From Bacteroidales bacterium (GTDB lineage Bacteria; Bacteroidota; Bacteroidia; Bacteroidales; UBA12077), in assembly GCA_030637515.1 (NCBI GenBank), contig DAOWGM010000073.1, forward strand, positions 49,100 through 113,099: a DNA stretch of 64,000 nt. Direction: 5' to 3'. Below the pieces are notes generated by a model. That model saw only the letters and a program-made list of their open reading frames with translations. It made no database searches and was not told where the DNA came from. Position numbers and translations under genes: made by a program. This document shows positions 9,239-18,426 of this stretch, piece by piece (the stretch's first letter is position 1; the number at the start of each line of letters is the position of its first letter).

Positions 9239-9286
9239 TTTCAAGCTTCAAAAGGGGTAAAATCCTAAATAATTAATATTTTTGTT

Positions 9287-9294
9287 CTTCTTAA
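9287..9294 (+). promoter_or_regulatory. Possible -7 box TATTTTTG before the sugar permease
   Basis: TAnnTTTG match 15 bases before the ATG of the permease gene. The leader would be very short, so confidence is modest. Confidence 0.35.
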
Positions 9295-9309
9295 ACTAAA
9301 TTTTTTTAA

Positions 9310-10590
9310 ATGAATTCCAATAAAAAACAATTCGTAACTTCAATGATAATTATTGGAGTTTTATTTTTTCTTTTCGGCTTTATTACCTGGTTAAATGGTA
9401 TTTTAATCCCATACTTAAAAATAGCATGTGAGCTAAATAATCTGCAAGCTTTAATGGTTGCCTTTTCGTTTTATATAGCATATTTTGTTATGGCTATTCC
9501 ATCGGGCTGGTTATTGAAAAAAACGGGATTTAAGAAAGGAATGATGCTTGGTTTATGGATTATGGCAATAGGTGCATTAATTTTCATTCCAGCGGCATAT
9601 ATCCGTTCATTTCCTATTTTCTTACTTGGATTATTCGTTATGGGAACAGGACTTACAGTGTTACAAACTTCTTCAAACCCATATATAACAATAATTGGTC
9701 CTGTTGAAACTGCAGCAAGCAGAATTAGCATTATGGGTATATGTAATAAAATTGCAGGAGCTCTTGCTCCAATAATTCTTGCTTATTTTATTTTAAGCGA
9801 TGGAGACAGCTTTGTACAAAGTTTAGCAACTATGAGTCCGGGAGATAAAATAATTGCTCTTGATGCTCTTGCTGCACGTGCAATTGCTCCATATTCCGTA
9901 ATTGCATTAAGTTTGTTCTTACTTGGAATAATGATGCGTTATTCTCCATTACCAGAGATTGAGAGTGAAGAAGATAGTGAATCTGAAAAAGGTACAGGAA
10001 AGAATGAGGTTAAAAGCATTTTTCATCTTCCACACCTATGGATGGGAGTAATTGCTTTGTTTTTTTATGTAGGAGTAGAAGTAATAGCGGGTGATACAAT
10101 TATCCGATACGGAATGCTTTTAGGTATTGATATTGCACAGGCAAAAGTTTATACCAGTTACACATTGATAGCAATGATTGTAGGTTATGTTTTTATAGGT
10201 CTCGTTCTGATACCAAGAGTGATTTCACAGCGTACTGCTCTCGTTTTAAGCTCAGTACTTGGAGTTATTTTTACCTTAGCTGCAATATTTACTTCAGGAA
10301 CTACATCTGTTTTATTTATTGCATTGTTAGGAATAGCAAATGCAATTGTTTGGCCGGCAATATGGCCATTAGCAATACACAATACAGGTAAACATATTAA
10401 AACAGCATCTTCACTTCTTATAATGGCAATTGCTGGTGGAGCTACACTTCCTTTAGTTTGGGGCGCTTTGGCTGATCATTTTCCAAATCAACCACAAAAT
10501 GCTTATTGGATATGTATTCCTTGTTACCTTGTAATTTTTTACTTTAGCATGTGGGGATATAAATTAAAACCTAAAAAAGTATTACAATAA
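9310..10590 (+). CDS. Sugar:proton symporter of the FucP/GluP (FHS) family
   Basis: Major-facilitator permease, 426 residues with about 12 membrane helices. The start FFLFGFITWLNGILIPYLK and the QTSSNPYITIIG segment (about residues 118-129) are characteristic of the fucose-galactose-glucose:H+ symporter family common in Bacteroidota. It should import a hexose across the inner membrane. A nucleotidyltransferase and a glycosidase follow, which fits a small carbohydrate-use locus. The actual sugar cannot be read. Confidence 0.88.
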   Translation: MNSNKKQFVTSMIIIGVLFFLFGFITWLNGILIPYLKIACELNNLQALMVAFSFYIAYFVMAIPSGWLLKKTGFKKGMMLGLWIMAIGALIFIPAAYIRSFPIFLLGLFVMGTGLTVLQTSSNPYITIIGPVETAASRISIMGICNKIAGALAPIILAYFILSDGDSFVQSLATMSPGDKIIALDALAARAIAPYSVIALSLFLLGIMMRYSPLPEIESEEDSESEKGTGKNEVKSIFHLPHLWMGVIALFFYVGVEVIAGDTIIRYGMLLGIDIAQAKVYTSYTLIAMIVGYVFIGLVLIPRVISQRTALVLSSVLGVIFTLAAIFTSGTTSVLFIALLGIANAIVWPAIWPLAIHNTGKHIKTASSLLIMAIAGGATLPLVWGALADHFPNQPQNAYWICIPCYLVIFYFSMWGYKLKPKKVLQ

Positions 10591-10666
10591 ATTAAGATCT
10601 GTTTTGATTAATTGCATATTTTTATAAAAACTCAGAACTTTAAACTTTAAACCTTTAACTAAAAGT

Positions 10667-11569
10667 ATGGATTTAACGTTATTAGTATTAGCAGCAGGAA
10701 TGGGAAGTCGCTATGGTGGCTTAAAACAATTGGATCAGGTTGGTCCAAGTGGTGAAACAATTATAGATTATTCTGTTTACGATGCCATTGAAGCAGGATT
10801 TAATAAAATAGTTTTCATTATCAGAAAAGATATTGAAAAGGATATGAAAGAACTTCTGTTTGATAAATACAGTAAGAAAATAAAAATCGACTATGTATTC
10901 CAGGAACTGGATAATATACCTGAAGGTGTTGATTTACCAGCTGATCGCGTAAAACCCTGGGGTACAGGACATGCTGTACTTATGGCTAAAGGTGTTATAA
11001 ATGAGCCATTTGTAGTTATTAATGCAGATGATTTTTATGGTAAAAGTGCATTCAGAGTTGTAGCAGATTATATGAAAAGTAATCAGGATGATCTTAAAGG
11101 TAAAAACTGTATGGCAGGTTATTTATTAAAAAATACTCTTTCTGATTACGGCCATGTTTCAAGAGGGGTGTGTAAGGTTAACGAAAAGAATGAATTGGTT
11201 GAAATTACTGAAAGAACTAAAATAGAATGGAAGAACAAGAAAATTATTGCCGATAATAATGGCAATGACTTAGAGCTTGATGGTGATGTTTTTGTATCAA
11301 TGAATTTCTGGGCTTTTACACCTGATGTTTTTCCTGAGTTGGAATCAGAATTCAAAAAATTTATACAAAAAAATTCTACTGACATTAAATCAGAATATTA
11401 CATCCCTTCCATTGTAAGTCATCAGATGAATAGTAGTTTAGCAACATTTAAGGTTCTTGAAGCAAATGACCAATGGTTCGGTGTTACTTATAAAGAAGAT
11501 AAACCTATAGTTATAGAAAAAATTAAGAAATTAACTGAAGCTAAGGAGTATCCTGAGAAACTTTGGTAG
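10667..11569 (+). CDS. Sugar-phosphate nucleotidyltransferase-like protein (NTP_transferase fold)
   Basis: The N-terminal LLVLAAGMGSRYGGLKQL is the nucleotide-binding signature of sugar-1-phosphate nucleotidyltransferases, and VVINADDFYG (about residues 118-127) carries the metal-binding Asp. At 300 residues it is the single-domain type. It should form an NDP-sugar, but the sugar and nucleotide are not evident. It lies 76 bases behind the sugar permease on the same strand and ends in a terminator shared with the converging glycosidase. Confidence 0.8.
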   Translation: MDLTLLVLAAGMGSRYGGLKQLDQVGPSGETIIDYSVYDAIEAGFNKIVFIIRKDIEKDMKELLFDKYSKKIKIDYVFQELDNIPEGVDLPADRVKPWGTGHAVLMAKGVINEPFVVINADDFYGKSAFRVVADYMKSNQDDLKGKNCMAGYLLKNTLSDYGHVSRGVCKVNEKNELVEITERTKIEWKNKKIIADNNGNDLELDGDVFVSMNFWAFTPDVFPELESEFKKFIQKNSTDIKSEYYIPSIVSHQMNSSLATFKVLEANDQWFGVTYKEDKPIVIEKIKKLTEAKEYPEKLW

Positions 11570-11597
11570 GATATTAGATTTAAAAGCAAAGAAAAGG

Positions 11598-11625
11598 AAA
11601 AGGACTTTACTAATTAAGTCCTTTT
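11598..11625. terminator. Bidirectional terminator between converging genes
   Basis: AAAAGGACTT pairs with AAGTCCTTTT over an 8-base loop, with T runs on the plus side and A-rich sequence on the other, exactly between two converging genes. Confidence 0.7.
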
Positions 11626-11627
11626 TT

Positions 11628-13631
11628 TTATTCATCGAGTAAAAGCAATAAATAATGTGCAGCCGACCAGCTGAAATTATAAGATTCTAATCCTTTTCCT
11701 GTTAGTGGTTGATAATTTTCTCTTATTGCAGGTCCTTTATCAAGTAAACCTTCTGCATTTTCAATTAACATTTGTGTAGCTTGGTCTGCTTCTTTTATAT
11801 ATCCATAATTTTTTAATGCAATTACAGCAAAATAGGCTTGGTCTAACCAAACAGGACCACGCCAATATCCACCATCAGGTTTAAACTTCGGGTGATCTGC
11901 CGAAACAGTAGGAAAGGGAACTTTTGTAAAAAACTTGGAACTGTCAGTCATTATCAGCATTGCTTTTTCAGCTTGCTCTGATGTAGCTATGTTTGCCCAT
12001 AAAGGAATCCATCCTTCAGGTCCCATTGCTTCAATATACTTTTCGCCTGTAATATCAGTATCAAAGAACCATCCCAATTCGTCATTCCAGAATTGCTGTT
12101 GAATTCTAATTTTCAAATGATTAGCATCTGTACTAAAGCTTTTATTATCAGCTTCTAATCTTAAAATCTGTGCTATCTTGCTTAAATAAAGCTTTTCAGC
12201 ATATAAATAGGCATTCAAATCAACACTTTCTTGATCTAAGGAGTATGCATTGGTATTATTTGTTAGAATTTTACTTTTATCAAATCTTACAGCGTTATCC
12301 ATTCCGCTTTCCCATTTTGCTGCTATTAAGGTACCATCTGTTGATCCATACTCGCATAAACTATCCATATCGTGATCTCGATTTGTATACCACCAATCGT
12401 GGTATTTAACAAGCTTTGGATACATCTCTTCTAAAAAAGACTCATCATTTGTTTGTTCAAATATATTCCACACAGCCCAAGCAGATAATGGTGGCTTAGT
12501 ATTTCTGTAATTATTAGCTTCAATAGTAGTATCACGATAAACGCAGTCAGGAATAAAACCGTTTAAAGTTTGAAAATCATACATAGCTCGAATCTGATCT
12601 TTAGCCAGTTCTGGATTAAAATATGTCAAAGCAACCGCATGTTTCCAGCTATCCCAAGCCCAGAATCCATGAAACCAAACATAATGATAACTTGGGAAGC
12701 AGCCTGCATAGTTTAAACCTTCTGCAGGTACACGCCAATTATTTTGCAGAGTCTGAACACATTTTACTAATAAGTTCTGATAATCATCAATTTGAAATTC
12801 CGGTTCAAGTTTTTCGGTTAAACTATTTAGCTGTTTTGTCTTCTCTTGAATCCTTTTATTTAATAGAAGATCAAAATCAATATTTTCTAAATGTTCATTG
12901 CTATTCTCATGAAAAGAAAATGATTGCATTAATAAAATTTCTTTTGATTCATGAGGTTTTAAGTATATGTAATCAAGCTTAATTGAGTATGTTGAATCTG
13001 AATTGCTAATTATAAATGATTCCTCATTTAACAATGTAATTCTGCCATTTGAATTACTTTTTTCAGACTTAATATTTAAAACTTGACCATCATTATTGAT
13101 ATGAAAACCACTTTTAAAAAAATTACCATAAACAATAGGGGAAAAACTAATTTGATCTTTTGAAACATTTCGAATCTCAGTTTTAATAATCGCTTTTTCA
13201 TCAGAATAAAAAACAAGTTGTTGTTTTATTTCAATATCTTCATTTACAAATGATTGTTCTAAATGACTTAAATATGATTTCTGGTTTACATTTATTGATT
13301 CTTTGTTTAGTAAATCTTTCCCTTCCTCGTTTTCAAGAACTAAGTTTGACAAACAAGGCGAAATCCAAATACCATTTTCTTGTGTCATTATGAAAGGACC
13401 AGTAAAACCAATAATATTTGAGCTTGTATCAGGAAAACCATATGCAAACCAAGCACCCTGATCAGAATATGAGAAAAATGAACGATCATCTGCTGACTTT
13501 GGGTTTCCCACATAGTTTATAACATTTTCAGGATAATCAATTTTGTCATTAATTTGATCTTTTTGCTGGACACATGATAAAAGCAATTGTAAACTAATAA
13601 TAGCTACAGTAAAACTATTTAATATTCTCAT
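11628..13631 (-). CDS. Trehalase/GH63-like glycoside hydrolase lipoprotein
   Basis: An (alpha/alpha)6-barrel glycosidase of the GH37/GH63/MGH1-like group. The ATG at 13631 gives a clean lipoprotein signal (MRILNSFTVAIISLQLLLSC); a TTG 11 codons upstream would overlap the neighbouring gene. The catalytic half starts near residue 300: GFWAWDSWKHA, then WESGMD with the likely acid Asp, WRGPVWLD, and ENYQPLTG with the likely base Glu. The N-terminal half is a beta-sandwich. It should sit on the outer membrane or in the periplasm and cleave an alpha-linked oligosaccharide. Together with the sugar permease it suggests glycan scavenging. Confidence 0.82.
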   Translation of the reverse strand: MRILNSFTVAIISLQLLLSCVQQKDQINDKIDYPENVINYVGNPKSADDRSFFSYSDQGAWFAYGFPDTSSNIIGFTGPFIMTQENGIWISPCLSNLVLENEEGKDLLNKESINVNQKSYLSHLEQSFVNEDIEIKQQLVFYSDEKAIIKTEIRNVSKDQISFSPIVYGNFFKSGFHINNDGQVLNIKSEKSNSNGRITLLNEESFIISNSDSTYSIKLDYIYLKPHESKEILLMQSFSFHENSNEHLENIDFDLLLNKRIQEKTKQLNSLTEKLEPEFQIDDYQNLLVKCVQTLQNNWRVPAEGLNYAGCFPSYHYVWFHGFWAWDSWKHAVALTYFNPELAKDQIRAMYDFQTLNGFIPDCVYRDTTIEANNYRNTKPPLSAWAVWNIFEQTNDESFLEEMYPKLVKYHDWWYTNRDHDMDSLCEYGSTDGTLIAAKWESGMDNAVRFDKSKILTNNTNAYSLDQESVDLNAYLYAEKLYLSKIAQILRLEADNKSFSTDANHLKIRIQQQFWNDELGWFFDTDITGEKYIEAMGPEGWIPLWANIATSEQAEKAMLIMTDSSKFFTKVPFPTVSADHPKFKPDGGYWRGPVWLDQAYFAVIALKNYGYIKEADQATQMLIENAEGLLDKGPAIRENYQPLTGKGLESYNFSWSAAHYLLLLLDE

Positions 13632-13657
13632 TATTAATATATTATGCTTATGGATTT

Positions 13658-13987
13658 TTACCAAGGATAATAACTATCCCAATAATCTTCTTCTAAGGTA
13701 ATTGTAATTCGTCGATCATCATAAAAATGAACTTCCTCATTTGTATATTCCAATGCGTCAGGATTATCACTTGTTATTTTAAAATCATAAATGTAATTGT
13801 CTTCAGCATTAAGAGTAAACGTTTTACTTCCACCAGGACCTATATTACTACTAATTCTGTTTGAACCATAACCGGAATTTGAATAATAAACTCCTGTAAT
13901 ATTGTACGATGAAGAATTGTTTTCAACAACAAGAAAAGCTTCTTGTTTTAATGCATCAGGCTTATCACAAGCAACTATGCTTAACAT
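13658..13987 (-). CDS. Small lipoprotein; ATG start leaves an incomplete signal peptide
   Basis: From the only in-frame ATG (13987) the protein begins MLSIVACDKP, too short for a lipoprotein signal. The same frame upstream to an ATA at 14023 reads IRKTILIFTSIIMLSIVAC, a typical n-region, hydrophobic core and lipobox. An in-frame TAA three codons before that ATA bounds the frame, and no ATG, GTG or TTG lies between. The mature part (about 100 residues) is beta-rich and Ser/Gly/Tyr-rich, with no recognised domain. The gene ends 26 bases before the glycosidase lipoprotein and probably shares its transcript. Either the real start is non-canonical or the start codon has mutated. Confidence 0.65.
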   Translation of the reverse strand: MLSIVACDKPDALKQEAFLVVENNSSSYNITGVYYSNSGYGSNRISSNIGPGGSKTFTLNAEDNYIYDFKITSDNPDALEYTNEEVHFYDDRRITITLEEDYWDSYYPW

Positions 13988-14163
13988 TATAATGCTCGTA
14001 AAAATTAATATCGTTTTTCGTATGACAGTTTATTTTAGAAAATATAATATAAAAGTATAAAATGTGTAGTTTAAATTCAACTAACTTACTTTATAAATGT
14101 TATTTATGATGATTGTAATTAATAATTTTCATAATTTTAATTCAAATTTTAAAATACCTGCTT

Positions 14164-14892
14164 ATGAAAAGCTTTAAAAGTCTTATTTCCATTATATTAA
14201 TTATGATTTCTGTTTCCTTTTTATCATTTAATATTGTTAAAAATGATTCTGACAAGTATGAAAAGGTGCGTCAAAGAATGGTTCGGAATCAAATTGTTGC
14301 AAAAGGAGTTAAAGATCAAAAAGTGATACAAGCCATGCTAAACGTGCAAAGACATTTATTTGTGCCTAAGAATTATGAACGAATGGCTTATGAAGACAGA
14401 CCTCTTTCAATAGGCGAAGGACAAACTATTTCACAACCATACATTGTGGCTTTAATGACTGAAACTCTTGATTTAAAGAAAGAAATGAAAGTCCTTGAAA
14501 TTGGAACTGGTTCAGGTTATCAAGCTGCAATACTTGCTGAAATTGTTGATCATGTTTATTCAATTGAAATTATTGAATCATTGGGTTTAAGGGCTAAAAA
14601 ACTATTAGAAAGTTTAGATTATAAAAATATTAACCTGAAAATTGGTGATGGATATAAAGGATGGAAAGAGAATGCTCCATTTGATGCCATTATTGTGACA
14701 TGTGCACCTACTAATATTCCAAAACCACTGGAAGAACAGTTAAAAGAAGGAGGAAAAATGATTATTCCTCTTGGAGGAAGTATTACTCAGAAATTAGTAT
14801 TATTTGAAAAGAAAAATGGGAAATTAATTAAGAAAATTGTTGCTCCTGTTCGTTTTGTACCCATGATTCGTGATGATGGGAAGCATTATTAA
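14164..14892 (+). CDS. pcm: Protein-L-isoaspartate O-methyltransferase with signal peptide
   Basis: S-adenosylmethionine-dependent methyltransferase that starts repair of isoaspartyl damage in proteins. Visible signatures are SIGEGQTISQPY (substrate loop), VLEIGTGSGYQAAIL (SAM-binding motif I) and the C-terminal VRFVPMIR region. The first 24 residues are a hydrophobic export signal (MKSFKSLISIILIMISVSFL and on), absent from the classic cytoplasmic enzyme, so this version should act in the periplasm or remain membrane-anchored. It is monocistronic, with a T-rich terminator after it. Confidence 0.88.
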   Translation: MKSFKSLISIILIMISVSFLSFNIVKNDSDKYEKVRQRMVRNQIVAKGVKDQKVIQAMLNVQRHLFVPKNYERMAYEDRPLSIGEGQTISQPYIVALMTETLDLKKEMKVLEIGTGSGYQAAILAEIVDHVYSIEIIESLGLRAKKLLESLDYKNINLKIGDGYKGWKENAPFDAIIVTCAPTNIPKPLEEQLKEGGKMIIPLGGSITQKLVLFEKKNGKLIKKIVAPVRFVPMIRDDGKHY

Positions 14893-14911
14893 ATAATATA
14901 TTTCATCAATT

Positions 14912-14938
14912 GAGACGTTTTCTACGTCTCTTTTTTTT
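14912..14938 (+). terminator. Intrinsic terminator after pcm
   Basis: GAGACGT pairs with ACGTCTC around TTTCT and is followed by eight T. Confidence 0.85.
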
Positions 14939-15005
14939 ATTCGCATAATTAAACATTTGGATACTTATATCGTCAAAGGTTTTATATTACTCAAAAATCA
15001 CAAAT

Positions 15006-16220
15006 ATGACTTTAAAAAGAATATCAGCATTATTGCTTATAATATTTGTATTTGGATCATGCAACAAAGACTTAAACCAAATAGCAGATAAGATTCATTC
15101 AGAAATTGTATCCATAGATACGCACACCGATACACCTTTAAATTTCTTAGATGAAAATTTTGATATTGGTAAGTGGAATAATTTTGACTCAACTCATTCG
15201 CGGGTCGATTTTCCAAGAATGAAAGCAGGAAAAATGGATGCAACTTTTATGGCTGTATTTGTTGGTCAAGGACAAAGAACAGAAGAAGGAAATTTAAAAG
15301 CTAAAAATAGAGCTTTAGAAATATTTAATGCATTACATCAAAAAGTTAATTTATATCCAGAACAAGCTGAAATTGGTTTAAAAGCAGATGATGTTTATAA
15401 AATTAAGAAATCGGGAAGAAGCACAGTATATATTGGTATCGAAAACGGATATCCTATTGGTAATGACTTGAATATGATTCAGGAATTTTATAATTTAGGA
15501 GCACGCTATATAACTCTTTGCCATACCCACAATAATGACATTTGCGATTCTTCTACAGATAAAAATGGTCCTGAATTTGATGGTTTAAGCAAGTTTGGTG
15601 AAGATGTGGTTAAAGAAATGAATCGATTAGGAATGATAATCGATGTTTCACATATTTCGGATTCTGCATATTATGATGTTCTTAAATTAAGCAATGTTCC
15701 TATAATAGCTTCACATTCAAGCGTTAGAGCAATTTGTAATAATCCAAGGAACTTAGATGATGAAATGCTACATGCACTAAAAGAAAATGGGGGAGTTATT
15801 CAAATTTGTATTCTTAGTGATTATATAAAAGAACCTCCACCTTATCCTGAAAGAGATTCTGCATTTCAAGCATTAAGAGTAAAATGGAATTACTTTCAGG
15901 ATTTGACTGAGGAAGAATATAATAAAGCAAGCAACGAATGGCGTGCTCTTAATATTGAATACCCAAAGGAATTAGCTACAGTTGCCGATGCTGTTGATCA
16001 CATTGATTATGTAGTAAAAACAATAGGTGTTGATTACGTAGGTATTGGAACAGATTTCGATGGAGGAGGTGGTCTGAAAGATTGTAAAGATGTTAGTGAA
16101 ATGAAAAACATTACTATTGAATTATTAAGAAGAGGATATAATAAAGAAGAAATAAAGAAGATCTGGGGAGAAAATTTCTTACGAGTTTTTCGTAAAGTAG
16201 AGCAGAAGGGTAAAATATAG
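15006..16220 (+). CDS. M19 membrane dipeptidase lipoprotein
   Basis: Zinc dipeptidase of the renal dipeptidase (M19) family with a TIM-barrel fold. A lipoprotein signal (LLIIFVFGSC, Cys19) is followed by the metal-binding DTHTDTP (H40, D42). Further conserved stretches are YIGIENGYPIG (bridging Glu), DVSHISDSAY, ASHSSVRAI and GIGTDFDGGG. It should hydrolyse dipeptides in the periplasm or at the cell surface. A nitrilase-family gene follows 27 bases downstream, so an operon is likely. Confidence 0.9.
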   Translation: MTLKRISALLLIIFVFGSCNKDLNQIADKIHSEIVSIDTHTDTPLNFLDENFDIGKWNNFDSTHSRVDFPRMKAGKMDATFMAVFVGQGQRTEEGNLKAKNRALEIFNALHQKVNLYPEQAEIGLKADDVYKIKKSGRSTVYIGIENGYPIGNDLNMIQEFYNLGARYITLCHTHNNDICDSSTDKNGPEFDGLSKFGEDVVKEMNRLGMIIDVSHISDSAYYDVLKLSNVPIIASHSSVRAICNNPRNLDDEMLHALKENGGVIQICILSDYIKEPPPYPERDSAFQALRVKWNYFQDLTEEEYNKASNEWRALNIEYPKELATVADAVDHIDYVVKTIGVDYVGIGTDFDGGGGLKDCKDVSEMKNITIELLRRGYNKEEIKKIWGENFLRVFRKVEQKGKI

Positions 16221-16247
16221 AGTTTTAATTCTGATATTTCAACCAGC

Positions 16248-17132
16248 ATGAAAAATATTAAAGTTGCAGTAGTTCAGGCGAGTCCTGTTTTATTCAATAA
16301 ACAAAAAACCATTGAAAAAACGAAGAAATATATTGAAGAAGCTGTAGGAGCAGGAGCAGAGCTCATCTTATTTCCGGAAGCATACATTGGCGATTACCCC
16401 CGCGGATTAAACTTTGATACCACCGTCGGCAATCGTACTGATGAAGGTAAGGAATTGTGGCACAGGTATTATAACAATGCTATCAACGTTCCTGGTGAAG
16501 AAACTTCTCTCTTTTCTGAATGGGCTAAAGAATACAAAATATATTTGAATTTAGGTGTGATAGAGCGCGATAATGGAACTTTATACTGTTCGTTACTCTA
16601 TTTTACTCCAGATGGAAAACTTGCTGGAAAACACCGAAAAATAAAGCCTACTGCAATGGAACGTATTATCTGGGGTGAAGGCACAGGTTCTGATTTAAAA
16701 GTAATTGATTCTAAAGCAGGTAAAATTGGAGGGCTTATTTGCTGGGAAAATTACATGCCTGAGGCTCGTATGGAGCTTTACAAGCAAAATGTAGAAATTT
16801 ATCTTGCCCCAACTGCTGATAACCGTGATACATGGCAATCAAGCATGGTTCATGTCGCTGGCGAAGGAAGATGTTATGTTTTAGGATGTAATCAATTCGT
16901 TACTAAAGAAATGTATCCAGAAGAATTACAGGAACAATTAAAAGAGCAGCCTGAAATAATGAGCCGGGGAGGAAGTGTTATTGTATCGCCACATGGAAAA
17001 GTATTAGCAGGTCCATTGTTTGATACCGAAGGTATTCTGTATGCAGACTTAACAGACAAAGAATTAATTAAAAGCAAGTTCGATTTTGATGTAAACGGAC
17101 ACTATTCACGACCCGATATTTTTAAGGCATAA
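16248..17132 (+). CDS. Nitrilase (carbon-nitrogen hydrolase superfamily)
   Basis: The Glu-Lys-Cys triad is complete: E44 in FPEAYIG, K131 in KHRKIKPT and C165 in LICWENYMPEAR. CWENYMP is typical of the true nitrilase branch (nitrilase/cyanide hydratase) rather than of amidases or omega-amidase, so hydrolysis of an organic nitrile to the acid is the best guess. It is cytoplasmic, with no signal peptide. Translationally close to the M19 dipeptidase gene, but the metabolic link between them is unclear. Confidence 0.87.
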   Translation: MKNIKVAVVQASPVLFNKQKTIEKTKKYIEEAVGAGAELILFPEAYIGDYPRGLNFDTTVGNRTDEGKELWHRYYNNAINVPGEETSLFSEWAKEYKIYLNLGVIERDNGTLYCSLLYFTPDGKLAGKHRKIKPTAMERIIWGEGTGSDLKVIDSKAGKIGGLICWENYMPEARMELYKQNVEIYLAPTADNRDTWQSSMVHVAGEGRCYVLGCNQFVTKEMYPEELQEQLKEQPEIMSRGGSVIVSPHGKVLAGPLFDTEGILYADLTDKELIKSKFDFDVNGHYSRPDIFKA

Positions 17133-17141
17133 AAATTTACC

Positions 17142-17149
17142 TAAATTTG
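17142..17149 (+). promoter_or_regulatory. -7 promoter box TAAATTTG before the K+ channel
   Basis: Exact TAnnTTTG match 26 bases before the ATG at 17176, just after the nitrilase stop. It suggests the channel gene has its own promoter. Confidence 0.5.
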
Positions 17150-17175
17150 TACAAATGCAAAATTTCAGGTGAATT

Positions 17176-17982
17176 ATGAAATCCTTCAGGAATAAGCTTA
17201 ACAGAATTATATTTGGTACTGATACTAAAATGGGTCGTTTATTCGACATTATTCTGCTTTGGGCAATATTATTCAGTATAACAATAGTAATATTTGAAAG
17301 CTTAAAATCATTAAGAGCTGAATACACAGCATTCTTTGTTTACTCCGAATGGGTTTTTACCATTTTATTTACCATAGAATATTTTACCAGAATTTGGGTT
17401 TCTCCAAAACCATTCAAATATATCTTTAGTACTCTTGGATTAGTCGATTTATTATCGATTATTCCTACATATATTAGCTTGATTCTCACTGGAACGCACT
17501 TTCTTATTGTGATAAGAGCTATAAGGCTATTACGTGTGTTCAGAATCTTCAAATTAAATTATTTCACAAATCAGGGCGAACTTATTATTATAGCATTAAA
17601 AGCCAGTTTTCGTAAAATCGGAGTATTCCTATTTGCTATTTTAAATATTGTAATAATTATTGGTGCTGTAATGTATGTGGTTGAAGGCGAAGAAAGTGGT
17701 TTTGATAGCATTCCTCGAAGTATTTATTGGGCAATTGTAACTATTACAACAGTTGGTTACGGTGATATTTCACCCATAACACCCTTAGGCCAGTTTATTT
17801 CGTCCATTATCATGATTATTGGATATGCAATTATTGCTGTTCCAACCGGAATAGTTTCTGCAGAAATAACTAAACACAATCTGCAAAAAGAGAAAGCACA
17901 TTGCGTAAACTGTGGATCAGAAATTAAAAATCCACAAGATAAATATTGCTCTAATTGCGGTAAAAATATAACTCAGGAGTAG
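17176..17982 (+). CDS. Voltage-gated potassium channel (6-TM) with C-terminal zinc ribbon
   Basis: Kv-type channel subunit. Six membrane helices are visible: S1-S3 at about residues 22-105, an Arg-rich S4 (VIRAIRLLRVFRIF, 112-125), and S5 and S6 flanking the pore with the selectivity filter TTVGYGD (191-197). The C-terminal tail holds two Cys pairs, CVNC (243, 246) and CSNC (258, 261), a zinc-ribbon spacing. The ribbon is an unusual addition in place of an RCK or cyclic-nucleotide domain and could mediate assembly or zinc/redox sensing (inference). It should form a tetramer in the inner membrane. Confidence 0.9.
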   Translation: MKSFRNKLNRIIFGTDTKMGRLFDIILLWAILFSITIVIFESLKSLRAEYTAFFVYSEWVFTILFTIEYFTRIWVSPKPFKYIFSTLGLVDLLSIIPTYISLILTGTHFLIVIRAIRLLRVFRIFKLNYFTNQGELIIIALKASFRKIGVFLFAILNIVIIIGAVMYVVEGEESGFDSIPRSIYWAIVTITTVGYGDISPITPLGQFISSIIMIIGYAIIAVPTGIVSAEITKHNLQKEKAHCVNCGSEIKNPQDKYCSNCGKNITQE

Positions 17983-18098
17983 TATTAATCAATTCTCTTA
18001 CAAATAGATTTAAAATAACAGCTACTTTTTTTAACTTAGGGAATTAAACAATTTAATTTCTAATTTGTAATAATATTCTAACTTAAAAACCATAAAAT

Positions 18099-18356
18099 AT
18101 GAAAAAAGTACTATCACTAATTGCAATACCTTTATTTGCAACTGCCATTTTAACTAGCTCTTGTTCAAAAGATAATCCTGTTTCTTGTGCTCAAAAACTT
18201 GTAGAAGTTACATCAGCAGCACAGGATTATGCTCTTGATGATTCTGACGCAAATTGTATTACCTATAAAAATGCCCTTGAAGATTATGTAAATTGCGATG
18301 GAATAACTGATAAAGCATATTACCAAACACTTTTAGAAAATCTTCCTTGCTACTAG
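18099..18356 (+). CDS. Small Cys-containing lipoprotein
   Basis: An 85-residue protein with a lipobox (TSSC, Cys22) after a hydrophobic signal. The mature part of about 63 residues has four further Cys (in VSCAQ, ANCITY, VNCDG and LPCY) that could form two disulfides after export. No known domain. It stands alone and ends in a terminator shared with the converging BlaR1-like gene. Confidence 0.7.
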   Translation: MKKVLSLIAIPLFATAILTSSCSKDNPVSCAQKLVEVTSAAQDYALDDSDANCITYKNALEDYVNCDGITDKAYYQTLLENLPCY

Positions 18357-18376
18357 TTAATCATTTATAAGTAAAC

Positions 18377-18407
18377 AAAACGCCAATCTATTTTAGATCG
18401 GCGTTTT
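18377..18407. terminator. Bidirectional terminator
   Basis: AAAACGCCAATCT and AGATCGGCGTTTT form a 13-base stem with one mismatch around an ATTTT loop, between two converging genes. Confidence 0.8.
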
Positions 18408-18426
18408 TTATAGCTTAAAATTTAGA

